From: Polyangia bacterium
Lineage (GTDB): Bacteria; Myxococcota_A; Polyangia; Polyangiales; Polyangiaceae
Length of the DNA stretch: 37,170 nucleotides
Reading direction: 5' to 3'
NCBI GenBank assembly: GCA_030426145.1
Contig: JAUHZF010000044.1
Location: 1 to 37,170, forward strand
Part shown: piece after piece, positions 7,862 through 15,270 of the stretch
How the letters are laid out: every line of letters starts with the position of its first letter
How positions within the stretch are numbered: the first letter of the stretch is position 1
Made by a program: the position numbers and the translations under genes
Notes under the pieces: generated by a model
What the model was told of the DNA's origin: nothing
The model's input: the letters and a program-made list of their open reading frames with translations, nothing else
The model's database searches: none

Positions 7862-9082
7862 ATGAACGAGCTCCACCAGGCGCGCCTGTCGGCGATCGCC
7901 TCGATGCGCGACGAGGTCGTGGCCGCCGGTGACGAAGCCCAGGTGCTGCGTCGGTTACCCCACGGCATCGCGAAGCGGCTGGTGGATGAAGGGTTCTTTC
8001 GGTTCACCCTTCCGAAGGCGCTCGGGGGTGAGGACGCCTCCTCGATGGAGACCATTGAGGTCATCGAGGATCTCGCGGCCATCGATGCCTCCGTGGCCTG
8101 GAATGTGATGATTGGCTCCGAGACCGCGGCCATGGCGGCCGGTGGAATGGAACCGGCTGTCGCGAAGGAGGTCTTCTTCGACAATCCTCGCGTCGTCATG
8201 TGCGGGGGCGGGGGACCGGGCACGACGCCCGCCCGCGCCGAGCGTCAAGCCGATGGGGGCGTGAAAGTCTGGGGTCGTACGACCTTCACGTCGGCCTGCG
8301 ACATTGCAGACTACGCCTTCATGCCGGCGGCTCTGTCGAAGAATGGCGCGCCCGAGCTCGATGCCGCGGGCAAGCCCATCTTCAAGTTCTGGATGTTGCC
8401 GCGTAGCCAGTGGGAGATCCTCCGCACCTGGGACATGTCGGGCCTGCGTGGGTCGGGTTCCGACGACGTGCTGGCCCAAGGCGCCTACGTCGATCCCAAA
8501 CACGTCGACGTGGACCTGTGGGCGCTGCCTTCACACTACGAGAACCCGGTCTTCCGCATCCCGATCCCCCTCCGGCTCGCCTTCAACAAGGCGGCCTTGG
8601 CGTTGGGCATTGCGAAGGGCGCGCTCGAGACCTTTGCCGACATCGCGCAGAACAAGATCCCCAAGCTCACCTCCAAGACGCTCGCCCACCGGCCGATCGC
8701 CCAGCATCGCGTGGGCGAAGTCGAAGCGAGGTACAAGGCGGCGCGAGCCTTCCTCATGCAGAGCATGCGCGACGTGGAGGAAGAGCTGCTCCGCGGTGCG
8801 GAGCTGCCGTCGGGCGCGACGACGCAGAACGCGCGTCTCGCCTGCGTGCATGCGGCCAACGAATGCATGCACGTGGTGGATGTGCTGCACAACACGGCCG
8901 GCACCACGGGTTTGAGAATGGACAGCCCCCTCGAGCGCAAGCTGCGTGACGCGCACGGCTGTGCCTCACACCGCTGGGTCTCACACGCGCTCTATCAAGA
9001 TCTCGGGAAGATCACGCTGGGCCACGAACCACCGGGTGAATTCGCCGGTGGCATGGCCAGCGCCTACTCGATGAAGAAATAG
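7862..9082 (+). CDS. Acyl-CoA-dehydrogenase-like flavin monooxygenase
   Basis: This 406-residue protein belongs to the acyl-CoA dehydrogenase superfamily, in the branch that includes two-component flavin monooxygenases (group D: DszC, HpaB/C2 hydroxylases, VlmH). Features include 'DEGFFRFTLPKALGGEDAS' near residues 42-60, 'IEDLAAIDASVAWNVMIGSE', the mid-barrel 'WDMSGLRGSGSDDV', and the C-terminal helical bundle with 'RLACVHAANECMHVVDVLHNTAGTTG'. Such enzymes use FMNH2 supplied by a separate reductase to hydroxylate amines, phenols or sulfur compounds. No reductase gene is in the window. The substitution of the typical acyl-CoA dehydrogenase C-terminal catalytic segment argues against beta-oxidation. 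No Shine-Dalgarno is visible before the ATG. The gene is 26 bases upstream of the ATP-grasp gene. In context, N-hydroxylation of the amine made by the neighbouring decarboxylase is an attractive inference. Confidence 0.85.
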   Translation: MNELHQARLSAIASMRDEVVAAGDEAQVLRRLPHGIAKRLVDEGFFRFTLPKALGGEDASSMETIEVIEDLAAIDASVAWNVMIGSETAAMAAGGMEPAVAKEVFFDNPRVVMCGGGGPGTTPARAERQADGGVKVWGRTTFTSACDIADYAFMPAALSKNGAPELDAAGKPIFKFWMLPRSQWEILRTWDMSGLRGSGSDDVLAQGAYVDPKHVDVDLWALPSHYENPVFRIPIPLRLAFNKAALALGIAKGALETFADIAQNKIPKLTSKTLAHRPIAQHRVGEVEARYKAARAFLMQSMRDVEEELLRGAELPSGATTQNARLACVHAANECMHVVDVLHNTAGTTGLRMDSPLERKLRDAHGCASHRWVSHALYQDLGKITLGHEPPGEFAGGMASAYSMKK

Positions 9083-9108
9083 TCCGAACCCCCTCCGCCA
9101 GAGACCCC

Positions 9109-10356
9109 ATGCCTTCATCTCATCCCCCCTGCGTCGTCGTCGTCGATGCCGTGAGCACGGCCGCGATGTACTCCCCTCGATTGAGGGAGTGCGGCATTCG
9201 CACCGTTCACGTGTCGACGAATCGGGCTCTGCCCCCGGGTTTGGCGAACACCTATCGACCGGAAGACCATCTGGCGCACATCGTCTTCCGCGGAGACTTC
9301 GCGGCGTGTCTGGCCGAGGTCGAGGCCTATCGGCCCATGGCGGTCATCCCCGGGCACGATCCGTCGGTCGAGCTCGCCGATGCACTCAGCCAGAGCTTGG
9401 GCTTGCCGAACAACGGCACCGAGCTGAGCGTGGCGCGCCACGAGAAGTTCCCCATGCAGGAGGCCCTGAAGAAGGCGGGCCTCCGGTACATGCCCAGCTA
9501 CAGCGTCGAGAGCTGGGAGCAGCTCGACGGCCTCTTCCCCGATTCGCTTCAGCTGCCGGTCGTCATCAAGCCGAATGCGAGTGCGGCGAGCGACATGGTG
9601 ACGCTTTGCCGAACCACCGAGGAGCTGAAGCAGGCGTTCGGTGACATCTACGGCAAGCAGAACACCCTCGGGGTGGTGAACGACTGTGCCGTGGTGCAGC
9701 CCTACTACGCCGGCGTCGAGTACTGCGTGAACACCGCAAGCTGCGCCGGCCGGCACATCTTCACCGACATCTGGCGTCTCGGAAAGGTTGTGGGCGACTC
9801 GTTCGTGGACGACCGAGCCGACATCCTCGCCTTCGAGGACGCCGACGAGGCCATGCGCGACTACTCCGAGGCCGTGCTCGATGCCATGGGGATCAAGTAC
9901 GGCGCTGGGTACATCTCCATCATCATCGACGACGAAGGTCCGGTATTGATCGAGATGGCCTCCCGCCTGTGCGGACAGAACCCGACTCGGATCACCGAAG
10001 CCACCCTGGGGATCTCACAGGTTGCGGCCACCCTCGACGCCTACGTCAACCCCACGGGCTTCTTCGAGCGCGCCCGAAAGCCTTACACCATGAGCAAGCG
10101 GGGCGCGCTGATGAGCCTCATCTCACCCCGGACCGGCACCTTGAAGTCTCTGCCTCGGTGGAAGGAGATGGAGAAGCTCGAGTCGTTCTTCAGTGGGCAC
10201 ACGTCGATGAAGCCAGGCGCTCACATCGAAGCGACGCGCAACCTGCACACCTCGCCCGGTTACGTGAACTTCGTGCACTCGGACCCCGCCGTGCTCGATC
10301 ACGACTGCGCGATGCTGCGGAAGTGGGAGCGCGAAGACTTCTACACCTTCGTCTAG
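9109..10356 (+). CDS. ATP-grasp carboxylate-amine ligase
   Basis: This 415-residue ATP-grasp enzyme would activate a carboxylate as an acyl phosphate and couple it to an amine. The N-terminal pre-ATP-grasp domain contains 'PMAVIPGHDPSVELADALS'. The lysine-bearing strand is 'LPVVIKPNASAASDMVTL' (about residues 145-162), and the metal-binding end of the grasp is 'GPVLIEMASRLCGQNPTRI', giving the conserved Glu and Asn. The layout resembles L-amino-acid ligases such as BacD and other biosynthetic ATP-grasp proteins rather than primary-metabolism enzymes. Substrate is not predictable from the sequence. It sits between the flavoprotein oxygenase and the transporter in block 3. It offers a non-NRPS route to an amide bond, possibly joining a residue released from the PCP cassette to another unit. 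The Shine-Dalgarno before the ATG is weak. Confidence 0.88.
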   Translation: MPSSHPPCVVVVDAVSTAAMYSPRLRECGIRTVHVSTNRALPPGLANTYRPEDHLAHIVFRGDFAACLAEVEAYRPMAVIPGHDPSVELADALSQSLGLPNNGTELSVARHEKFPMQEALKKAGLRYMPSYSVESWEQLDGLFPDSLQLPVVIKPNASAASDMVTLCRTTEELKQAFGDIYGKQNTLGVVNDCAVVQPYYAGVEYCVNTASCAGRHIFTDIWRLGKVVGDSFVDDRADILAFEDADEAMRDYSEAVLDAMGIKYGAGYISIIIDDEGPVLIEMASRLCGQNPTRITEATLGISQVAATLDAYVNPTGFFERARKPYTMSKRGALMSLISPRTGTLKSLPRWKEMEKLESFFSGHTSMKPGAHIEATRNLHTSPGYVNFVHSDPAVLDHDCAMLRKWEREDFYTFV

Positions 10357-10396
10357 GCCGGTCCCGATCTCGACGGGCGCGTAGCCCTTCCCCACG

Positions 10397-11593
10397 ATGC
10401 AATCTCAGGCCGACATCGGGCAGCTCCTCGAGCCGAGCTTCACCGAGGTTCAAGCGAACCTGCGGCGGGGCCAGCGGTTCACCATCGCCTTGGCCCTCGC
10501 CGTCAACGTCGTGTGGGCCATAGGTGTCTTGGCATTCGGCCACGTCGACCGCGTGCTGGCCAACTGGGAATCGTCCATCACGATGATCTTCGGCTCGTTC
10601 GTGGCCGGTGCGTCGCCGCAAGGCGGGGGCGTGGTGGCCTTTCCCGTGTTCACGAAGGTCCTCGGGGTCACCCCGCCGGTGGCGCGCGTCTTCTCCTTGG
10701 CGATCCAGTCGGTCGGGATGACGGCGGCGTCACTGTCGATTCTCTTCTACCGGCGCGCCGTGGCCTGGAAGGCCATCGCCTGGATCACCCCGGCCGCAGC
10801 GGTCGGGTTCCTCGTCGCCACCTACGGGCTCTCGGATGGTTCGAAGCCCTTTCGACCTTCGCTCTTGCCGGGACCCTACGTGAAGGTCGTCTTCACCGTG
10901 GTTCTCGCCGCCATGGCCGCGGGGCTATGGGCCCAGTATCGCGCCTCCGGCGTGGCCACGCGCACCACCGTCGATACGCGAGCGCACCGGATGAAGGTGC
11001 TCCTCTGCGTCTTCGGCGTACTGGGTGGCATGGCCTCGGCCCTGGTGGGGTCGGGGGCCGATGTGTTCGCTTACATCGCCATCGTGCTGCTCGCCGGCCT
11101 GAGCCCGCGCGCGGGGGTTCCCACCAGCGTGATCATCATGACCCTCATCCCCCTGTTGGGGTTGGTAGCGCACGTCGTCTTGGACGGTCAGCTCACCATT
11201 GGCCTCACGGGAGATGTCGTGTCCACCGTATCGTCACGTCCCGTGGGACTCGATGCCACGGGGGCCATTGGCTTCAACGAGACCGGATCGCCAGCACCAC
11301 AGACGTTCGACGCCTTCGGCTTGTGGCTGGCTGCGGCGCCGGTCGTGGTGTGGGGCGCTCCTTTTGGCGCCTGGGTCTCGGCCCGATTGCCCGACCAAAC
11401 CTTGATCCGATTCATCGTGGGGCTCGCAGCGGCCGAAGTGCTCTCCACCGTTCTGTTTCTACCTCCCCTCCAGACCGACCGCTCGCTCCAGGGGTTCGCC
11501 ACAGCGCTGGCCGTCGCCGTTTTCGGCGGGGGGTGGCTACTCGTCCGCTTTCGTCACGTGGTGACGGGCGAAGAAGTTCGACCTTCACCCTGA
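10397..11593 (+). CDS. TSUP-family transporter (TauE/SafE-like)
   Basis: This 398-residue polytopic inner-membrane protein has about eight hydrophobic segments in two related halves. The TSUP signature is visible in the first half at 'IFGSFVAGASPQGGGVVAFP'. It recurs in the second half at 'GVLGGMASALVGSGADVFAYIAIVLLAGLSPRAGVPTSVIIM'. The family moves sulfite, sulfonates, sulfoacetate and other small organic anions, usually outward. The extracytoplasmic loop around residues 270-300 is unusually long. It is 40 bases after the ATP-grasp gene and 26 bases before the dehydrogenase, clearly inside the operon. A role in exporting the pathway product, or sulfite released in the pathway, is inference. 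It may also be a general anion permease. Confidence 0.85.
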   Translation: MQSQADIGQLLEPSFTEVQANLRRGQRFTIALALAVNVVWAIGVLAFGHVDRVLANWESSITMIFGSFVAGASPQGGGVVAFPVFTKVLGVTPPVARVFSLAIQSVGMTAASLSILFYRRAVAWKAIAWITPAAAVGFLVATYGLSDGSKPFRPSLLPGPYVKVVFTVVLAAMAAGLWAQYRASGVATRTTVDTRAHRMKVLLCVFGVLGGMASALVGSGADVFAYIAIVLLAGLSPRAGVPTSVIIMTLIPLLGLVAHVVLDGQLTIGLTGDVVSTVSSRPVGLDATGAIGFNETGSPAPQTFDAFGLWLAAAPVVVWGAPFGAWVSARLPDQTLIRFIVGLAAAEVLSTVLFLPPLQTDRSLQGFATALAVAVFGGGWLLVRFRHVVTGEEVRPSP

Positions 11594-11619
11594 GCGTCTG
11601 CCCAGAAGAGATTGCGAAA

Positions 11620-12801
11620 ATGATTGAACAAGAGATCATCTACGACGACATCGGCCCCGAACTGATCACGCATCTCTACGACCCGGAAACGGGCATGAAG
11701 GCCGTGGTGGTCGTCGACAGCGTCATTCCTGGTGGCGGTGGGATCCGCATGCTCCCCGACATCACCACGGCGGAGATCGCGGGCCTCGCACGGGCGATGA
11801 CCTACAAGTTCTCGATCTTCGATCTCCGGTTCCGAGGGCTCCCGTACGGCGGCGCCAAGGCGGGGATCTTCCACGACCCCAACGCAGAGGATCGCGATGC
11901 CATCATCGCGGCATTCGGGCGCGCAGCCTCCCCGCTCATCCGCGCTCGCGTGTTCGGCACCGGCGCCGACATGGGGATCAGCGAAGAGGACGTGCTCGCG
12001 GTCTACAAGACTGCCGACGCCGAGAGTCGCGGGCCCTCTCCCGAGAGCCTCGCCCTCCGAGACGGTATGCCCATGGACTTGCACTACACGGGCTTCGGCA
12101 TCGCGACGGCGGCCGAGGTCACGAGCAAGGCGGCGGGCTTCGACATCAAGGGGGCCAAGGTCGCCATCGAAGGCTTCGGAAAGTCGGGCGTGAGCGCGGC
12201 CATGTACCTCGAGCGTCTGGGCGCTCGCGTCGTGGCCGTCTCCACCATCGAGGGCATGCTCTACCACCCCGAAGGACTCGACATCGAAGCCCTTCGACGT
12301 GAGCGCCAGACCGTGGGCGACGCCGTAGTGAACACCCACGCGCGGGGTGAAAAGCTTCCCAAGGAGGCCCTGTTCACCCTGCCCGTCGACGTGCTCATTC
12401 CCGGCGCTCGCCCCTACGTGATCGGGGCCGACAATGCGAACGCGATCCAGGCCAAGGTCGTGGTCGAGGGCGCCAACATCCCCACGACCGAAGAGGGGGC
12501 GGCCATCCTGCATTCTCGAGGGATCCTCGTGGCACCGGACTTCGTCTCCAATGGGGGCGGGCTGATCGCGGTGCTGCGCGATCGTGAGAACCAGGGCAAG
12601 ACACCGCACGACAAGATCTTCGAGATCGTGCGCGACAGCATCCAGGAGACGCTGTCGGGCGTGCTCGACGCTTCGATGTCGCAGAACGCTCCACCACGGG
12701 CGGTGGCGATCAAGGCGGCGCGGAAGAACATCGCCGCGCGGCGCGAAGAGAGTCGCCGGCTCCGGGCGGACTGGGCCGCCTACGAGAAGCAGCAGGGCTG
12801 A
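11620..12801 (+). CDS. Glu/Leu/Phe/Val-type amino acid dehydrogenase
   Basis: This 393-residue NAD(P)-dependent oxidative deaminase interconverts an amino acid and its 2-oxoacid plus ammonia. The N-terminal substrate domain has K63 in 'AMTYK' and K80 in 'LPYGGAKAGI', the two lysines expected near the substrate carboxylate and in catalysis, followed by 'GADMGISEEDV'. The dinucleotide domain has 'VAIEGFGKSGVSAAMYLE' (GxGxxG) and the late motif 'VVEGANIPTTEEGA', then 'VAPDFVSNGGGLI'. At 393 residues it lies between leucine dehydrogenases and glutamate dehydrogenases. The ATG at 11620 was chosen because homology begins there, with GAAGAG about ten bases upstream. The open frame further upstream is a shadow of the transporter gene. 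It is paired with the following 2-oxoacid decarboxylase, suggesting it makes or recycles that enzyme's oxoacid substrate. Confidence 0.9.
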   Translation: MIEQEIIYDDIGPELITHLYDPETGMKAVVVVDSVIPGGGGIRMLPDITTAEIAGLARAMTYKFSIFDLRFRGLPYGGAKAGIFHDPNAEDRDAIIAAFGRAASPLIRARVFGTGADMGISEEDVLAVYKTADAESRGPSPESLALRDGMPMDLHYTGFGIATAAEVTSKAAGFDIKGAKVAIEGFGKSGVSAAMYLERLGARVVAVSTIEGMLYHPEGLDIEALRRERQTVGDAVVNTHARGEKLPKEALFTLPVDVLIPGARPYVIGADNANAIQAKVVVEGANIPTTEEGAAILHSRGILVAPDFVSNGGGLIAVLRDRENQGKTPHDKIFEIVRDSIQETLSGVLDASMSQNAPPRAVAIKAARKNIAARREESRRLRADWAAYEKQQG

Positions 12802-12819
12802 CGCCTGCGAGGCTGACGA

Positions 12820-14412
12820 ATGTCCATGACGCTCGGCGAGTACCTCGTCGGATTGCTCGAGGCCTATGGCGTAGACACGGTCTTCGGCATCCCCGGGGCG
12901 CACACGGTGGAGATGTACCGTGGGCTGGCCAAGGCTTCGCTCCGCCACATCACCCCGCGTCACGAACAGGGGGCGGGCTTCATGGCCGACGGCTACGCGC
13001 GCGTGAGCGGCAAGCCCGGGGTCTGTTTTCTCATCAGTGGTCCGGGGCTCACGAACGCGATCACCCCCATGGCTCAGGCCTACGCGGATTCCATTCCGCT
13101 CTTGGTGATCTCCGCCGTGAACCACACCGGACGGCTGGGGCACGGCGAGGGCGAGCTGCACGAGAGCCCCAACCAGCAGCAGATCGCAGCGCAGGTCACC
13201 GCCTTCAGCTTTCGTGTGCTCGCGCCACGCGACCTGCCCCGTGTTCTCGCACGCGCTTTCGCCCTGTTCGCGGGGGCGCGCCCGCGCCCGGTTCACATCG
13301 AGATCCCGGTCGACCTGTTTGCCGCGGTGGTCGACGACCCGGTCATTCCGTCGCCGGTCACGGTGGTGCCGCCCCGAGCGGCGGCGAGCGAGATCGAACG
13401 TGCAGCCGAGCTGTGCAAGAAGGCGCGCCGGCCGGTGTTGCTTCTCGGTGGTGGTGCGAGCTCGGGTGCGGCCGAAGCCACAGTGCTCGCCGAGAGGCTC
13501 GATGCCCCCGCGGTGATGACCGTGAATGCGCGCGGGCTGTTGCCGCCGGAGCATCCATTGGCCGTTCCTGCGAGCCCGTCGCTCCTGGGGGTACGCGAGC
13601 TGGTCGCCGAGGCCGACGTGGTGGTCGCCGTCGGCACCGAGATCGGGATCACCGACTACAACCTGCGCGGTCGTGCACCGTTCGAGGTGACCGCGCCCCT
13701 CATTCGCATCGACATCGACCCGCTCCAGCTCGTGCGCAACCACCATTGTGAGGTGGCGATCTGTGGCGACGCGAAGGCCAGCATGGCAGATCTCGTCGCG
13801 GCTTGCGGAGCCACGTCTGGGCCGCGCTCGGGCGCCGAACGCGCGGAAGCGGCGCGCGCTGCCGCGTGGGACGAGCTGAGCCCCGCCCGCAAGGCCATGG
13901 TGGGCGTACTCGAGGGCCTTCGTGATGCCTTGCCCGACGCCATCTTCGTGGGCGACTCGACCCAACCGATCTACGCCGGCAACTTCTACTTCGGGACGCG
14001 AAGGCCCGGAGCTTGGTTCAACGGGGCCACGGGTTACGGGGCCCTGGGTTATGCCTTGCCCGCCGCGATCGGCGCGAGCCTGGTGGGGGATGACCGCCCC
14101 GTCATCTGTATCGTGGGCGACGGCGGCCTCCAGTTCTCGTTGATGGAGTTCGGGGCGGCGATGGAAACGGGACGCAGGGTGCTGGTGCTCGTCTGGAACA
14201 ACCAGGGCTACGGCGAGATCAAGTCGGGCATGCTCCAGAGCGGCGTCGAGCCCATTGGGGTCGACCTGCATACGCCGAAGTTCGACGTTCTGGCCCGAGG
14301 GTATGGCATGCGGGCCGACACGACGTCAGACTTGTCCGAGGTCGTCGCAAAGGCGGTCGCCTTGCTGTCGGAACCCGGGCCTTCTCTGCTCGAAGTCACC
14401 GTGCCGGGTTAG
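12820..14412 (+). CDS. TPP-dependent 2-oxoacid decarboxylase (AruI/AHAS-like)
   Basis: This 530-residue thiamine-diphosphate enzyme has the three-domain pyruvate-oxidase/acetolactate-synthase layout. The N-terminal PYR domain has the catalytic glutamate in 'PRHEQGAGFMADGYAR'. A central transhydrogenase-like domain follows. The C-terminal PP domain has the GDG...NN motif in 'VGDGG' and 'VWNNQGYGEI'. The start 'MTLGEYLVGLLEAYGVDTVFGIPG' resembles 5-guanidino-2-oxopentanoate decarboxylase (AruI, the arginine transaminase pathway) more than biosynthetic acetolactate synthase. That assignment is from memory and is not proof of substrate. The likely reaction is decarboxylation of a 2-oxoacid to an aldehyde, or carboligation. 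It starts 18 bases after the dehydrogenase with GCGAGG upstream, ends block 3, and overlaps the convergent hydrolase gene by 17 bases. Confidence 0.88.
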   Translation: MSMTLGEYLVGLLEAYGVDTVFGIPGAHTVEMYRGLAKASLRHITPRHEQGAGFMADGYARVSGKPGVCFLISGPGLTNAITPMAQAYADSIPLLVISAVNHTGRLGHGEGELHESPNQQQIAAQVTAFSFRVLAPRDLPRVLARAFALFAGARPRPVHIEIPVDLFAAVVDDPVIPSPVTVVPPRAAASEIERAAELCKKARRPVLLLGGGASSGAAEATVLAERLDAPAVMTVNARGLLPPEHPLAVPASPSLLGVRELVAEADVVVAVGTEIGITDYNLRGRAPFEVTAPLIRIDIDPLQLVRNHHCEVAICGDAKASMADLVAACGATSGPRSGAERAEAARAAAWDELSPARKAMVGVLEGLRDALPDAIFVGDSTQPIYAGNFYFGTRRPGAWFNGATGYGALGYALPAAIGASLVGDDRPVICIVGDGGLQFSLMEFGAAMETGRRVLVLVWNNQGYGEIKSGMLQSGVEPIGVDLHTPKFDVLARGYGMRADTTSDLSEVVAKAVALLSEPGPSLLEVTVPG

Positions 14413-15265
14413 TGGATAGGGCTTCTCGTCCGAAGTCCGCCAGGGCTCGAGCCAGGGCGCGCGGACGCGTCCAATGCACCATGTGTCCACCGCCCGCGAG
14501 GCCGACTTCCGATAGGCGGGAGAACGACGTCAGGCGCCGTCGCTCGTCGTCCGTGCGTTCGTCATCTTCGGTTCCGTAGACCACCAGCACCGGAGCTTCG
14601 ATGCGCTTGGCGTGGGCCTGCCAGCGCGCGGTCGAGAGCTCGAACAGCGTGGACCAATGCAGCGGGTCGAAGTACCAGCGACGCCCTCCGTCGGCGTCGA
14701 CGGTCAGCTCTGCCGCGCGGCGCGTGGCCATGGATCGGTCCACCTCCGGATAGTGGGCCATGAGGCTCTCGATCGCGCGCTCCATCGTCACCCGACGCGG
14801 CGGTCTGCGCCCTTCACGCCGGCGGGCGAGCACCCACGATCGCAGCCGCTCTGGAGATCCTTCGTCTTCGTAGGGGGCGCCGAGACCATCGACGATGGCG
14901 AGGGCCCCGACGCGCTCGGGAAACGACCCCGCGTACAACGTCGACACCACGCCGCCGAACGAATGACCCACCAGGAAGACGCGGCTTCCTTCGGCGACGG
15001 CATCGACCAGCCCTGCGACGTCGCCCACCAGCCGCTCCAGCTGATAGCCGCCGTGGTCGCGCCCGTCGTCGCTCAGGCCATAGCCCCGCATGTCGGGTGC
15101 GAAGGCATTCCACCCCGCTTCGGCCAGGGCCGGGCCCACCTCGTCGAAGCTACAGCCCCGGTCCTTGGCGCCGTGCACCAAGAGAACCACCCCGCGGGAA
15201 GCGCCGATCGCCTCCCACGTCTCGACGTGATGGGTGAGGCCGTGGATCGAGAGTTTGAGCGCCAC
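14396..15265 (-). CDS. Alpha/beta hydrolase, possible release enzyme
   Basis: This 289-residue alpha/beta hydrolase has the nucleophile elbow 'GHSFGG' (Ser102), the oxyanion region 'LLVHGAKDRGCSFDE', 'DMRGYGLSD' after strand 4, a cap region rich in Arg, and the terminal catalytic histidine in 'GGGHMVHW'. The family hydrolyses esters, thioesters or amides. The GTG at 15265 was chosen because it lies five bases after the stop of the adenylation gene and begins just before the first strand. No strong Shine-Dalgarno is present, so translational coupling is likely. It is the last gene of the AT-PCP, P450, A-domain operon. By analogy with the thioesterase NikP2 next to NikP1/NikQ in nikkomycin biosynthesis, it could release the oxidised amino acid from the carrier, which is inference. 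Confidence 0.87.
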   Translation of the reverse strand: MALKLSIHGLTHHVETWEAIGASRGVVLLVHGAKDRGCSFDEVGPALAEAGWNAFAPDMRGYGLSDDGRDHGGYQLERLVGDVAGLVDAVAEGSRVFLVGHSFGGVVSTLYAGSFPERVGALAIVDGLGAPYEDEGSPERLRSWVLARRREGRRPPRRVTMERAIESLMAHYPEVDRSMATRRAAELTVDADGGRRWYFDPLHWSTLFELSTARWQAHAKRIEAPVLVVYGTEDDERTDDERRRLTSFSRLSEVGLAGGGHMVHWTRPRALARALADFGREALSTNPAR

Positions 15266-15270
15266 TGGCT

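Noticed and set aside
10513-12801. A 762-residue plus-strand frame that includes the dehydrogenase
   Set aside because: Its first 369 residues are an out-of-frame shadow of the transporter gene. The dehydrogenase homology and Shine-Dalgarno place the start at 11620.
11554-14271. A 905-residue minus-strand open frame across the dehydrogenase and TPP genes
   Set aside because: It is antisense to two clear enzymes, has His/Arg/Gly-rich low-information sequence and no family motif. It is a product of high-GC third-position bias.
171-14412. Phosphonate cluster of the phosphinothricin type
   Set aside because: The enolase-like protein recalls PhpH, but no PEP mutase or phosphonopyruvate decarboxylase signature is in the window. 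It remains possible only if such genes lie to the left.
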